The notes below the pieces were generated by a model. It worked only from the letters and a program-made list of their open reading frames with translations, was not told the DNA's origin and searched no databases. Shown in pieces: positions 9,801-20,576 of a stretch of DNA of 31,052 bases (positions within the stretch are counted from its first letter, which is position 1; each line of letters starts with the position of its first letter). The stretch comes from Symsagittifera roscoffensis (taxonomy: Eukaryota > Xenacoelomorpha > Acoela > Convolutidae). The DNA lies in assembly GCF_963678635.1 (NCBI RefSeq), contig NC_087069.1:40788831-40819882 (forward strand). Reading direction: 5' to 3'. Made by a program: the position numbers and the translations under genes.

Positions 9801-12800
9801 TCAGTATCTGTACTTGGTTGAATAATCTTTCGGAGAAATGACCAAGCCTCTTCCTTTCCTCGCTCCTCTGTACACTGTCTCAATAATATCAATGAACTCT
9901 TGCTTGTTTTCTATGGCCCAGTTTATTTTGTTGTTGTTTCCTGTTCCCAGATCAATCATGATGTGTTTGTTGCGATAGAAAAACATGACAGTACAGGGAT
10001 CGTATAATTCGTACATTTTGTTGAAGTCTGGCACCTGAAAAACATTTGTAAAATAATTCTGAAAAATTGCACTAATTTTGTTAGAGGCGACGATGTTCTT
10101 CACACAGAAGCGAAGCTGAGCTTCGCACTACTAGCGATACAAAGTTTAAGATATAAATAGCATGAAGCTCGAGAAAAAAGAGGAATTCGAACTAGAAAAA
10201 GGAGAAAATAATGCTTTTTTCAAAAAAGGTTAATATGTTTAATCTTATTTAAGTGTTTTAAAAGGGTTCCTTGACTTTGAGCATTGGAAATTTGTGTCCT
10301 ACTCCGAATTAAAGCCAACACCCAATAAGCTGAAATCCAACCGAAAAAAAAATCGGCGAAAAACCTTTTCGGAGAAAATTGCAAGTATCGTCTACATAAG
10401 ACCCACGAGTGTCAGCTGATGGTGTGCATCCTTGACCGGAATGTATAAGACAGCTGGACTGAGATTTCTGGAACATTTTCATTCTGTTATGGTTGAGACA
10501 GAAAAGAGGTGTTTTTAACGTGAACTTTCTGATAACATTGTGTGAATGACCGCTTGAGGTTTTCCATGACTATGATTATTCTTTTAGGTCATATCTTAAT
10601 TTTTTGGATTTCAGTTCTGTTTTACTTCTGATAACGTGAAAGCTGCAAGAGGCCCCACATAAGTTATTGAAGGCCTCATAAGGTTGCGAGTAGAAGAGTA
10701 ATTAATTAGACTTATTTTTTTTCTCGATCAGAGGACGAACAGAGAATATCGATGGCAGCTGACGGCCTCGCCTCGAATTGGCGCATGTGAGTAGTACAGA
10801 GAGCCACTTAAGGCCTCTGAACTATTACTTCTCCAAACCAGGATACGCTGCGGGAAAACCTCATTCGAGAACAGAACTAAAGTGTTGGTCGATCGTCAGA
10901 AAACATTGCAGCAAACAGTCGCTCTCTTTCAATGACCTTCTAGAAATATTCTGTCTGCAAATAAAGGCCAAAAATTTGAAACTTTTTCCTGCCCTTTATC
11001 GTGTGATTGTTACTTAAGTTACAAACAAGACTTATTTGCTGCTTTAATGTGAATATGAGCGTGGATATCATGGATATAATGGAATGTTTGATACCTTCAA
11101 GGATCAATCAGGGATGGTAAGCCTAATCAAAAGCTTGCTGAGAGAATTCGATTCTTAAAAATCGAAATTACTTGAAAAAGAAAAAAGAATTGCATATCTT
11201 GAAAATTATGTTTCACAAACGGATAACACTCAGAGTCAGGATTTCGTCTATATTTGTAATGAAATGAAAGATTTAAAAAAACGTCTAGTAAAAACAGAAA
11301 CGTACAATAGCAAGGATATAATCTGTGAATAATCCTCCGGAAATGAAAGGTGAAAACCTTAGTGAGAGTATTTGCGCCTTTTTTCAAGGTGAACTCCAGT
11401 CGGATGTTACCCCTACCGGTATTAAAGCCTGTCATTATCTGAGTAAAGCGAACAATTCTACAATAATCGTTGAATTTGATTTTTTTTCATCAGAAAAATT
11501 TCTTGTGGAGGTCCGAGAGACAATTATTCAACCTTAAAATTAACAACGAAAAACCAGTGTACTTCACTGAACGTCTCCCTCCCCGCAACCGTAATATACT
11601 CAATTTAGCTAGAGATCAGGGTATCACAGCTGTGACTAACGATTGCGAAGTGCAGCTTATTGTACTAAATGAAAATGGTGGGTTACATTTCGGCCTGTTT
11701 ATTCATCAAAACATATTGAGCAGCTAAAAGGGTTGTTGTTTAAATGCAAAATCGGCAATCCAGCGTGCCCGGTGTCAATTCGGCAATTAATGGAGCACGT
11801 GTATCCAGTACTAATGGTGAACTTACTCAGCGCTATAACACTGATAGAAAACGGTCATGTTAAGTCGTCTACAGGCTACACGCCTGAAGGAAAATCTGTT
11901 AACTGTAAAGAATAAATAACATGGTCAATGAGAAGATTTTTCTTAGTAAAATCACAGCCTTTGGCAGACAGTTTACTTTCTTCCTATGAAGATGGAAAAA
12001 AAATCATTAAATGTTAGAAATAATTTTGAAATTCTCTCTCGTAACATCAGATCTCTTTCGAAAACTGTTGACGCTCTTTCATACTACTTGCCATCAAATA
12101 ACCCTAACCCGTCAGCTATTGATTTGAGTGAAACTTTTCAAACAAATGAAACATAATATTTTAAAATTGATAGCTATCAATCATTCTTTGCATCACCTTT
12201 CAAAAACAAAGCATGCGGTGTAGCAATTTTTGTCTAAAATTACTTAGATGTGATTTTGGTCAAATTAGACTTTAATGCGGGTTTTGACCTTATCTTGCTG
12301 AACATTAAACATAAAAAAGACATAAATGTCTCGGTTGCTGCCATTTATAATTATCCGAGTATCAAAACAACTGATTTTAATGATTATGAGGACGTTCTTG
12401 AAAAATTATCCTTCAAGGGAAAAAACAATTATCTTGTGTGAGATATTAAAATCGACACAAAAATCGAAAACAAATTAACGCGCAGTTCATGCATTCGAAC
12501 CAATCTTATGGGTTTTCTTCAACTATAAAATTGTTCTGACGAGAATAGGAGACACTCGAGAGAGTTGCATTGACCATGTTATGACTAATCGAGATGAGAC
12601 CAATGAAAACACATATAGTACCTTGTGATATGATTGATCATTAAAAACTTTCACATGTCACCAGCTTAGTTCTAGTGCCTGACAACAGTAGACCTCCTTT
12701 TTGTCGGGCGTAGGGATGTTGGTAAAATTTCGGATGCTGATACAGTCTGCAAATTTCTTTACAAATTGAAGGATCGTTTGGATAAAAATGATTGGAATAG

Positions 12801-15800
12801 TAACGATATAGATTATTCAGTCTATTCAACAACAACGGAATTGCAATCCAACATAAATAGGTTTTAGCCTACGAGAAAATATAATTCAAAATCAAAGTTT
12901 TCCCAAAATCCCTGGTTTGACACCGCGATAAAAAACCTTGTTCGCAAAAGGCAAAAAACGCATAAAACTTTCATGCGTGTTGAACTTAGGGCTGACAATG
13001 GACGCTACGAAAGCGTTCGAAACCAGACAAATAAACTGATAGCGGATACTCAAAAAGCGTATCAGCGTGTTAAATTTGATAGATTACTTACAGACTAAAA
13101 TCAGGAGTTCAAAAATGTTAAGAGACTGCGTGACCTAACATAAAAAACAATGACTGTCAGTTAGATGCAGACAAACAAACGAATACTTTTAAAGCATATG
13201 ACAGGATATGAACAAAAAAAACAGTAATGTTTTGTTTTCAACCAATTTGCCAGAATTAACAAATTTCATGTTTCTTTTCCCTGTAGAAACTTCAGAAAAT
13301 TTTCAAATAATTAAATCATTAAATAACTCGACCGCTAAAGGTATTGACGGCATCAACAACATATTTTTGGAACTTTTATCTACCGCTCTATCGGAATATT
13401 TATCTGTTTTTTTTTTAAATTGCGTTTTTTTTTTTAAATTGCGAATACTGTTCCGATTCATAAGTCTGGTGAAAAATCAAGGAAATGTAATTTCCGTCCA
13501 ATATCTCTTTTGACTGCCCTCAGTAAAAAAAAACTAGAGAAAAATAATATCCCTCAGAATAAAATCTTTAATTGATAAAAACAAAATCTTATGCGATTCC
13601 GAATTTGGGTTAAGACAAAACAATTCATCGGTCCATGCAGTTCTTAAAATTGACAGAGTCCATCAAGAAGAAAATTGACGAAGGATATAAAGTTTGCAGC
13701 GTTTTTTTTTCAGATTTAAGTAAAGCTTTGGATACAAAATAACAACAACAACAACAGAAAGACTTAAATTCCTTCGATGAAGGTATAAAGAAATGTAATA
13801 ACAAAATCAAATAATTAAATGGTATATAATCTTGACTGTATGGGCATCACGGGAGTTGTTGTCGACCTAATTAATTCTTATCTCAGCAAACGTAAACAAT
13901 TCGTTGCTATTGGAAAAAAAATTCGCAGACTTCACAATTGATAGGGGTTTCGCAGGGTTAATTTTTGAGTCCTTTCCTTTTTTATTATAAAATTATATGG
14001 CAAGTTGTTTTCCGACACTAAATGCATCTGTGGGTTTGTATGCAGATGATAGCTCTGTAAATGTTTATTCAAAACAAGGCCCGAAAATTTAAATTAACAA
14101 AGTGCTTTCAAAACGTCCACTTTGTTAAAAGTCAATCGTCTGAGTCTAAATACTACGAAAACTTATTTTGTGAAATTCAATGCAAATCGCTCAGAAAACA
14201 AAAATGAAATTGATGCATACACATTAACGGAAGTGGATTGGTTAAAAAATTCAGGTTTACATATAGATAATCGATTGAAACTTCAATACCACGTATCAAC
14301 TGTGTGCAATAGAATTTCGAAATGGGTAGGATTTCTAAGATTTTCCAAACATTATTTAAATCAATCTCAGAGACTTAATTACTATAATTGCTACATTAAA
14401 CAGATTACCGAGTATGGAATAATTGTTTATGGTTGCGTTTCTAGAACCTAATTTTTTACTCCAAAAAGCGCGCTACGCAAAATTTACAGTAACCATTTAA
14501 GTTTCCAACTGACAGTTTGTTCCAGCAATCGAACTATTTGAACTATAAGCTCGTAAACTGTTACAATACACCGCAGAAACTATCACACCTCGTTATTTTA
14601 ACCCGCATTGTATCGTCACTCGAAATCGTAAATTGTGTATGCAACCTACTTTTTACTGTAGAACTGAATGCGAATAGAGCTCTTAAAGTTTTTAACAATT
14701 TCTTCGGACTAGAAGTTTTGCCGTTAACTAACTTATCCCAATATATCAAAAAAAACGTAAACTCAAAGCATTTATTTGCTGCCTGGTTATTTGATTTATT
14801 CAAAAAGCTTCCTTTACTGATAGAAAGAGACAATGAAACTGCCACCAGTGAATACCCGAAACTGTTGCAAAACAAATTGATGATCATCACAATGATGAGC
14901 GAGATTTATGTAGTAAACGCAAAAAATATGAACAATTCGAGCACTACGCCGACAAAGCTTAAGTCGACAACCATGAAGCCGTAAAATCATCAGCAAAAAA
15001 ATGATGAATTTCTTTAATTGTGCATACAATGGTTAGAACTGTAGGTATACCATATACCAGTAGCTACTGGCATTAGTAGCCAGTAGTTGAAAATAAAATG
15101 TTAAAAAATGTTGCATGTCAGCAGCGCATATGATTCTAGTGATAGTGCTAAGCAAGTTTTTAACTTAAAAAACTATTTTCGCTACTAGCAAGCGTCAAAA
15201 GAGCAAAAGTTTTTTCATACAATCAACCGATGTGTTTGCAATCAATTAGATGTGCTCAAATTCGTTTGTACTTAATTACCTTCTTGTGCAAGTTTGAAAC
15301 GAATAATTACAAGAAAACGATATATTCAGTAGAGTATAAGAGAAACTCCAAGAAAACGATATATTCAGTAGAGTATAAGAGAAACTCCTCTGGCAGCAAC
15401 TAAAAACGACCCATATAATTAGAAAATTTGGTTGTTAAAAAATAACCGAGAATAAAGATCGGAAAACGTAAAACATAGCCAACAGATAGTAGGAATAACG
15501 TCAGTGAACTCAACCTCCAAAAACATGACAGACAAAGATTTCACATTTTGGAGTTGCAAAGAAAAAACATATCGCCTCAAAGTTATACAGAAAAAAATTA
15601 CAAAAACATCAACTTTTGAATTAAAAAAAAAGTGTAAAAACAAAAAAGGTCAAACAGCGGAAGGCTTTAGCGACTACTGCTTTGACGGATTGAAAAAAAA
15701 AAACACGATAGCTATGTCAATGTCTTCAACTTGTTTATGGAGACGTCATCATTGAACAGAATGAAAAGTTTCGGCATGGAAACCAAGAATTTTGCCTAGA

Positions 15801-18800
15801 ACAGAGAAAAATTTCAAAATTTGCATAAACTTTGTTATGAAAACCTTTGATCAGAGCTTCTAACTAACTAAAAAAAAACTTTTTACTAATTTGACTTAGA
15901 CTAAAGGTCCACATTTGTAGTATAAAATAATCAATTTAGAACAACATTAGCGTATAGACGGGCGCCGATCGACAGGCTGAAAAGGAAAGGTCAATTACAA
16001 AGGACCCTTCTGTCAAAGGACTGTCTATGCACAGGTTGGATCGAACCATACCAACGCGATATCAATGCATCAGCTCACAATTTAAGATTTAGTTCAGTCA
16101 GCTTTTATATCAACTAGAAACTAAAAATCTGGAGACTCAATTAAACCTACCCTCTTAGATTATTGCACTAATATAATCATGGACGCTATTTTTATTTTTC
16201 AGTATTTTATAGAACCGGATGCATAGAACTGCTCTTCAAAGGAGTGCAACATTTATCATAGTTTCTATAAAATTTACTGTCTCGCAGTATGATTCATTTC
16301 GTTTTTCGCTTAGTTTTTGCTACTAGTTTCTGAGTTGTTTAATTGGAGCCTGGCACTGCCCCTTCAGCAAACCCAAAACCTAGTGGAATGCAAGAACCGT
16401 AACTCACTTTGAGAATTCGTTGTTGGTCTTCCAGGGTTTACAAGCTTTCACAAAACTTGAAAGCAAGTAATCCTCGAATTAGCAAAAATTCGTCTACCTC
16501 TTGAGATTCGAACCTGCGTCCTAGAGATTAAGAGTCTCATACACTAACCACTATGCCACAGAAGCTTAATAGGTACCATTAACCACTCAGTCTTAAATAC
16601 AGCAGAGCAGATCCTATGCAATTTCCAACGCTACAGTGAAATTTCTAAATAAGTGAACACTTTTATTTGCGAGTTAGGTTAGAAAAAAGAAGGTTCGTAA
16701 TAACACACTAAGCTGATCGCAAGTGTGAAAAACTTAACCAACAGATAGTTGGAAAAGAGTCAACGAACACACGTAAACAGAAAAAAATAGTGAATGGTTT
16801 TTTAAAACTTAAACTTTGAATTTCAACAATTTTTTATGATTGAAAAGTTTTTGAAAATATTTAACCCAATTTGAGAAAGCCGGATCAATTTTTCATTAAG
16901 CTGGAAAAATCTTAAAATTAATCTCTACCTTCAAAAGGAAGCCTTCCACTTTTTCATGCCATTTCCGCTTTCGTATTTGGAGAGCGCAGGTTGCCTACTT
17001 TTTAGCAAATGAACTTATATTGAACTCAAAAAAGGCGTATACGCATAAGTGCATTCATATATTCATTAATATGTATGAATTAAAATGAACTTTTTTCTGA
17101 GAACAAACATAGCCAACAGACAGTTGAAGAAGAGTCAAAAATCTGTAAAATTTGAATTTTCTAAATTCAAGAAAAAAAAGATAGCCTTAAAGCTCTTTGA
17201 ATTTCTGGAAAAAATTACGATTGAGCCTTTTTTGCAAAATTAACAATGCATCAGCTAACGATTTAAGATTTAGTTCAGTCAGATTTTATATCAACTGGAG
17301 ACTAAAATCTAGAGACTCAATTGAACCTACCCTCACGTTTTTCCTGAGCTTTACACTTTTGCGGTTCGATAGTGGAATTTGCCCTCCTTTTAACGAAGGA
17401 AATGGGCTGAACTTAAAAAAAATCAAATACCAAACCGCCAATAAATTTGAGTCCAAAGTTTTTAAAAATTTTCTGAAAAAAAGACGGGAAAAAAATCATT
17501 TATAACAGTCTGGACTACGCTCATCGACTCTTAATCAAACAAAAAAAACCACTAAGACATATAAGAGTCTCTTAAGACCTATCTAATAGTCTCTCGAATG
17601 AGAAAAAATAAGCCCCGCCTCTACTACTGGTCAAACAACAAACTTGCGACCCTAACTGGCATTTATAAATATAATTAGAACATAGCCAAATGACAATTGG
17701 AAAAGAGTAATGAACGCAAGGAAACAAAAAACTTCAACTTTTGATTTTTAAAGAACAAATATACACCCTTAAAGCTCAAGAGTTTCATGAACAATTTACG
17801 ATATGTGCTTTTTTGATAGAACTAACCAAATTTGAGAAAACTGGATCAAAAGATGAAATTGCGGTTTCGCTGGGAACTTTGATACTTAATTTCATTTTTC
17901 GAAAAAAGAAGTTGATCACGTTTTTCGTGACCTTTACACTTTTGCTGTTCGTAGTGGAAATTCACAAGTCAAATCGCGAAACATCAAAATTGAACGTCAA
18001 CAAATTCCAGAATTTTTCCTGAAAAAAAAAACAAATTTCAGCAAGAGTACTATAAAAGAGTACTCACTTCGTTCAATATTCTCAAAAACATAGCCAACAA
18101 ACAAAAAAGTGAGAATGAATTTCTGGTACGAAAATTGATTTTCTAGTGGATTAGTTTTTGTACCTGAAATTCATCCACAATTTTTTGTACCATTTCCGCT
18201 TTTTAAATTGGAGAGCGTAAATTGTCTGCCTTTTAGTTTAAAAAAATGATTTAAACTTATAAGAAAATCCCAAATCCAAACCGCGTAAAGTCAAGTTTGA
18301 GAGTGAACAACTTTTGGGACTTCTTCCTGACATAAGAATCTTTACTATGTTCATTGACACTTAAACGTACCGTGTTATTATTTTTTCCAACCGCCCCCCT
18401 AAAGGAGGTGGGAAGAAACTATGACGTAAGGTGTTCTTGTTTAGCCGATTTTGACTACATCAAAGAAAGCTCGAATGGGGTTAAATGTGCTATCAAACTG
18501 GTCGTGACTCGAAATCCAAAAAAGAAGAAACTGAAACTGGACAGAACTTTCAACCCCGATGCACTTTGTTTGAATGTCGGAAAAAAATATAATCTCCACA
18601 AGAAAACGGTATTTTAATAAAATTTGATAACTTTTACCTTTGATAATAAATAAGCACAAACCTCGGTTATGTCAACAACATAAAGAGCAGCAAAATTTTT
18701 CACTTTCTCCGATATTCTATAAAGAGTCTCGTCCATTTTCATACAAACAGGGTCCCAATCATGTCCAAATCGTATAACCACTACTCTGTCCTCTTCGCCT

Positions 18801-18856
18801 AATATCGCTTGATCGACCTGCCAGCCATTGTTTAAATGCGGGATCATGTAAGACAT
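9801..18856 (-). CDS. TXNL4A: TXNL4A / DIM1: U5 snRNP 15 kDa thioredoxin-fold spliceosomal protein, 2 coding exons
   Basis: Coding exons on the minus strand are 18856-18662 (65 codons) and 10034-9801 (77 codons plus TGA). They total 142 residues, the same as the human protein, and almost every position is recognisable: MSYMIPHLNNGWQVDQAIL, RFGHDWDPVCMKMDE, then VPDFNKMYELYDPCTVMFF, MIDLGTGNNNKINWA and GRGLVISPKDYSTKYRY. This is the Dim1/thioredoxin-like fold, an essential part of the U4/U6.U5 tri-snRNP acting in the nucleus before spliceosome activation. The intron (18661-10035, about 8.6 kb) is GT-AG in phase 0, between the Glu and Val of ITEV. It is filled with transposon remains. A pyrimidine-rich TTTTTTCAG lies 11 nt before the ATG, suggesting a 5' UTR intron or a trans-splice acceptor. 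Confidence 0.96.
11150..11730 (+). pseudogene. LINE ORF1 remnant (coiled coil + RNA-binding-like domain)
   Basis: Frame-broken pieces. The first is a charged coiled-coil segment (ICNEMKDLKKRLVKTE). Then comes a segment reading SESICAFFQGELQ, GIKACHYL and NSTIIVEF, and after a frameshift RNRNILNLARDQGI. This order resembles the nucleic-acid-binding ORF1 proteins of CR1/L2-type LINEs, which coat the element RNA. Assigned from pattern only. The pieces lie in at least two frames, with stops between. Confidence 0.5.
12005..12640 (+). pseudogene. LINE ORF2 endonuclease-domain remnant
   Basis: Translates in pieces to NIRSLSKTVDAL, then PSAIDLSETF (the Glu-bearing catalytic motif of apurinic/apyrimidinic-type endonucleases), ACGVAIFV, and later TRIGDTRESCIDHV, like the conserved C-terminal part that carries the catalytic Asp-His. 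Several in-frame stops interrupt it. In live elements this domain nicks the target DNA to start reverse transcription. Confidence 0.6.
13208..14990 (+). pseudogene. LINE ORF2 reverse transcriptase and C-terminal region remnant
   Basis: Reads SLNNSTAKGIDGINN, KSRKCNFRPISLLTALSK across a frameshift, VCSVFFSDLSKA (motif A region), and GLYADDSS with the catalytic YADD box at about 14038-14049. The post-RT part follows: LKVNRLSLNTTKT, LHIDNRLKLQYHV, and ITEYGIIVYGC, typical of jockey/CR1/L2-type elements. The longest surviving open pieces are 13208-13513, 14122-14451 and 14517-14984. An (AAC)n microsatellite and T runs have grown inside it. It is non-functional. Confidence 0.7.
15043..15086. repeat. 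Compact palindrome cluster at the LINE 3' end
   Basis: GGTATA-cca-TATACC (15043-15057) is followed at once by the perfect palindrome CCAGTAGCTACTGG (15057-15070), and after 9 nt by a third CCAGTAG (15080-15086) that can also pair with CTACTGG. It may be the 3' hairpin recognised by the LINE reverse transcriptase. That is inferred from position. Confidence 0.5.
15311..15388. repeat. Perfect tandem duplication of 39 bp
   Basis: Positions 15311-15349 and 15350-15388 are identical (begin aagaaaacgatatattc, end gagaaactcc). With no differences between the copies it is a recent local duplication in otherwise decayed intron sequence. Confidence 0.95.
15472..15520 (+). repeat. R1 family fragment (left end only)
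   Basis: Matches the left end of the R1 repeats (acatagccaacagatagt, then an AACGTCAGTGAAC-like block). The following sequence no longer aligns clearly with the family. Confidence 0.4.
16054..16155. repeat. Dispersed ~90-bp repeat R2, copy 1
   Basis: Begins caatgcatcagct, then GATTTAGTTCAGTCAG and GACTCAATTAAACCTACCCTC. It matches 17243-17336 in the same orientation with a few substitutions. I see no ends that identify it. Confidence 0.7.
16497..16565 (-). pseudogene. tRNA-Lys(CTT)-like pseudogene or SINE head
   Basis: On the minus strand it starts GCTTCTGTGGCATAGTGG. There is a good Pol III A box (TGGCATAGTGG), an anticodon arm GAGA-CTCTTAA-TCTC whose loop carries CTT, and a B box GGTTCGAATCT. 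The acceptor stem matches at only about five of seven pairs, and the T stem is poor because the 3' half reads CTCAA. It is therefore a decayed tRNA gene or the head of a tRNA-derived SINE. Confidence 0.6.
16730..17035 (+). repeat. Interspersed repeat family R1, copy D (3' truncated)
   Basis: Begins taaccaacagatagttggaaaag and keeps GAGTCAACGAACAC, the right-hand half of the left inverted repeat. The middle is partly conserved (CCCAATTTGAGAAAG, CATTTCCGCTTTCG). The right inverted repeat is lost. Confidence 0.5.
17105..17533 (+). repeat. Interspersed repeat family R1, copy E (interrupted by R2)
   Basis: Left end acatagccaacagacagttg and right end GGACTACGCTCATCGACTCTTA. The middle (17243-17336) is replaced by the R2 repeat. 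The R1 core resumes at TCACGTTTTTCCTGAGC, then GTGGAATTTGCCCTCC and CAAACCGC. Confidence 0.6.
17243..17336. repeat. Dispersed ~90-bp repeat R2, copy 2, nested in R1 copy E
   Basis: Starts caatgcatcagctaac and ends CAATTGAACCTACCCTC. It matches 16054-16155 in the same orientation. Its position inside an R1 copy means it arrived after that copy, or by gene conversion with the neighbouring one. Confidence 0.7.
17679..18084 (+). repeat. Interspersed repeat family R1, copy F
   Basis: Left end acatagccaaatgacaattgg with AAGAGTAATGAACG. Core GATCACGTTTTTCGTGACC with TTTACACTTTTGCTGTTCG, then CAAATCGCGAAA. Right end ACTTCGTTCAATATTCTCA. The next copy starts within a few bases. Confidence 0.6.
18087..18364 (+). 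repeat. Interspersed repeat family R1, copy G (shortened)
   Basis: Starts acatagccaacaaacaaaaa immediately after copy F and ends ACTATGTTCATTGACACTTA. The middle is shortened and diverged (CCATTTCCGCTTTT, GAGAGCGTAAATTG), closest to copy D. Confidence 0.5.
18413..18617 (+). pseudogene. Cys-containing open frame, possible terminal exon or fragment (NTR-like?)
   Basis: An open plus-strand frame follows a pyrimidine-rich stretch ending in AAAG at about 18409. It reads VGRNYDVRCSCLADFDYIK, then a Lys-rich block (PKKKKLKLD) and NPDALCLNVGKKYNLHKK before TAA. An AATAAA overlaps the stop (18616-18621). The CxC-adfDYik start and the C-x3-VGKKY end faintly recall netrin-like (NTR/C345C) domains. It has no ATG start and lies antisense in the TXNL4A intron. 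It could be a captured exon, a host terminal exon or chance. I do not claim a function. Confidence 0.25.
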
Positions 18857-18869
18857 TTCGAAGCAATCT

Positions 18870-20100
18870 GAAAAAAAAAAATTCGTTTTTCTTTTTTTAA
18901 GATTTGAATTAATGGCGTGTATGACACTTTTAATGATTCTTGAACATTTTGTAAAGATTAGTTTAGAGTTTTAAAACCTGAAGATGCACTAAAAAAGTGT
19001 GAAAACGTTTGTTTGCATTTATAATTTTAACGCGTTCTCAATTTGTAAATTAAGATCATTGAAAGACTATTCAAAGATTACGCCCTATAGGGTATTCGCT
19101 AACCTGATAAGTGCATCGAAGAAAAAAATCTTTTTGAACAACTTTTCTTAATAATTTGAAATTCGATCAGTGGTTTTGAAGAATAAGGGTAAGCAAGCAA
19201 TCATAAGAAAACTACTACTACCACTACTGAAAGAATTAATTCCCTTATAACTTATAAGGCAAGTTTATGATGAAAATACAATTACAAATCAGGATGTGCG
19301 AAAACTAAAATTGCAAACCAGCATCCACGAGCATACAATTGCAAACCAGCATCCAAAAATTCCCTGATGCGAACATTAACCAAGAACCAGTTGGTCAGAA
19401 TGAAGGAAGTTTTCGGCTTGGATTTAAATTTTCACCATTTCGAAGCGATCCATTCATGCCTGTTTTTTCTCGACTACTGAAAATCAGAAGTCAAAAACAC
19501 AACAGCCGAATTGACAATTGCGGGAAAGTCGAGCTGAATCTCACTCCAGACCAATTGCTGATCGCAATTGGCATATCTAAATATTTTCCAGAGAGTAGAG
19601 TTATCTACTTATGTGAGCGTTCTATTTAAATTCTACAGTGGTGGTTATTTTGTTAGTGGTCTTTAGGCAGTAGCACAATCTTGAGTTCAATGTCAAGTTA
19701 AACCGTTAAATTCCTCCCACCGATTGAAAAAGAAAAGCACGAGAGATAAGGTCTCGGTCACTTAAGCCAAGAGCATTAGAGCCTATCACTCTTGATCTTA
19801 AATGTGACATTAGCGAGCGACTAATATCGTGTCGACAACGTTGATACAACTTAAAAGCTATCGGCCAAACCGCGCAAATTATTTTAGTTACATGCAAAAA
19901 TATGTGCCATTCTGCCAGATGACACAGCATAACCTTCCCGCGACAGAAAAAAAAGTGACTAAAGGCCTTATGAACAAAAAAGTGTTGCGACGGAGGGTCA
20001 GAATGTTCTAGAATTTTTATTTTTAAAATTTCGATTGGAAGAAGAACATTTCTGAGAAATAGAAAAAAGACGGCCATTTTGAATAAAAAAGACGAAAATC
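18870..20100. other. Non-coding stretch between TXNL4A and the LTR-element leader
   Basis: No gene recognised. It holds the 5' flank of TXNL4A, and a short direct repeat TTGCAAACCAGCATCCA (19311-19327 and 19339-19355). An open frame at 19339-19629 has no family resemblance. Composition starts to shift toward higher GC at about 19.7 kb, and a CGGAGGGT motif at 19991 may already belong to the leader. Confidence 0.4.
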
Positions 20101-20159
20101 AGAACCACGATATAGATTGTGAAGAACAGTTGTATCAGAGACAGAAAAACACGGAGCCT

Positions 20160-20370
20160 CTTATCGTGGCAAGAACACACGATAAGGACCTTAGCGACAG
20201 ATATTTGTGGAGACGGAGGCTTCAGTGGGGGGAAGAGAAATACCACGGAACCCTCCCGGGACACGAAATATAGGAGATAAGAGTGTTATCTCAAGAAAAT
20301 CACGGGAGCGGAGGCTTGGTCCCCCAGAGACTGTTATATGTGAGGGGACTGTGAAAACTGACTATAACAG
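20160..20370 (+). other. Group of stem-loops with a possible pseudoknot
   Basis: Three perfect stems: CTTATCGTG/CACGATAAG (20160-20186, 9 bp, 9-nt loop); GAGATAA/TTATCTC (20274-20292, 7 bp, 5-nt loop); CTGTTATA/TATAACAG (20331-20370, 8 bp). The loop of the third contains GGGGAC (20344-20349), which can pair with GTCCCC at 20319-20324 just outside, giving a pseudoknot. Function unknown; read as RNA structure in the leader. Confidence 0.5.
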
Positions 20371-20532
20371 CTGCTGTAATGTCCTAGATCTTAATTAACA
20401 CCGTTATTATTTAATATTTCAGAGCATGAGTAGATAGAAAAAGGAAAGGGTCAATCCATCTCCAATGGATTTAATATAAAACTGTCACACAAAAACATAA
20501 TAAAATAGGTTGTTCGAGCCGTGTTTTTAATG

Positions 20533-20576
20533 ACAATCACGTAGTCTGAGAATCCGAGACTCAGCTATGTGGTTGT
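20533..20576 (+). other. 17-bp near-perfect hairpin
   Basis: ACAATCACGTAG pairs with CTATGTGGTTGT through 12 consecutive pairs (two G-U). After a single bulged T come five more pairs (CTGAG/CTCAG) capped by a 9-nt loop. The G-U pairs keep the fold only in one RNA sense, which points to plus-strand RNA. A second short stem CAAACGA/TCGTTTG follows at 20586-20613. Confidence 0.55.

Larger units (their letters stand above)
10430..15090 (+). mobile_element. Decayed non-LTR retrotransposon (CR1/L2/jockey-like LINE), antisense in the TXNL4A intron
   Basis: In order on the plus strand: a non-coding or poorly coding leader (about 10.4-11.1 kb), remnants of ORF1 (11.1-11.7 kb), an apurinic endonuclease remnant (12.0-12.6 kb), reverse transcriptase (13.2-14.05 kb) and the conserved region after it (14.1-15.0 kb), ending in a hairpin-rich 3' tail (15043-15086). 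Many stops and frameshifts show it has been dead for a long time. The left boundary is a guess; no target duplication was found. Confidence 0.75.

Noticed and set aside
9608-9892. 94-codon minus-strand frame overlapping TXNL4A exon 2
   Set aside because: It is the wrong frame of TXNL4A exon 2 plus 3' UTR. The conserved frame ends at TGA 9801-9803.
19339-19629. 96-codon plus-strand frame
   Set aside because: No recognisable motif, in a region of degenerate short repeats. It could be a chance frame, so I did not call it a gene.
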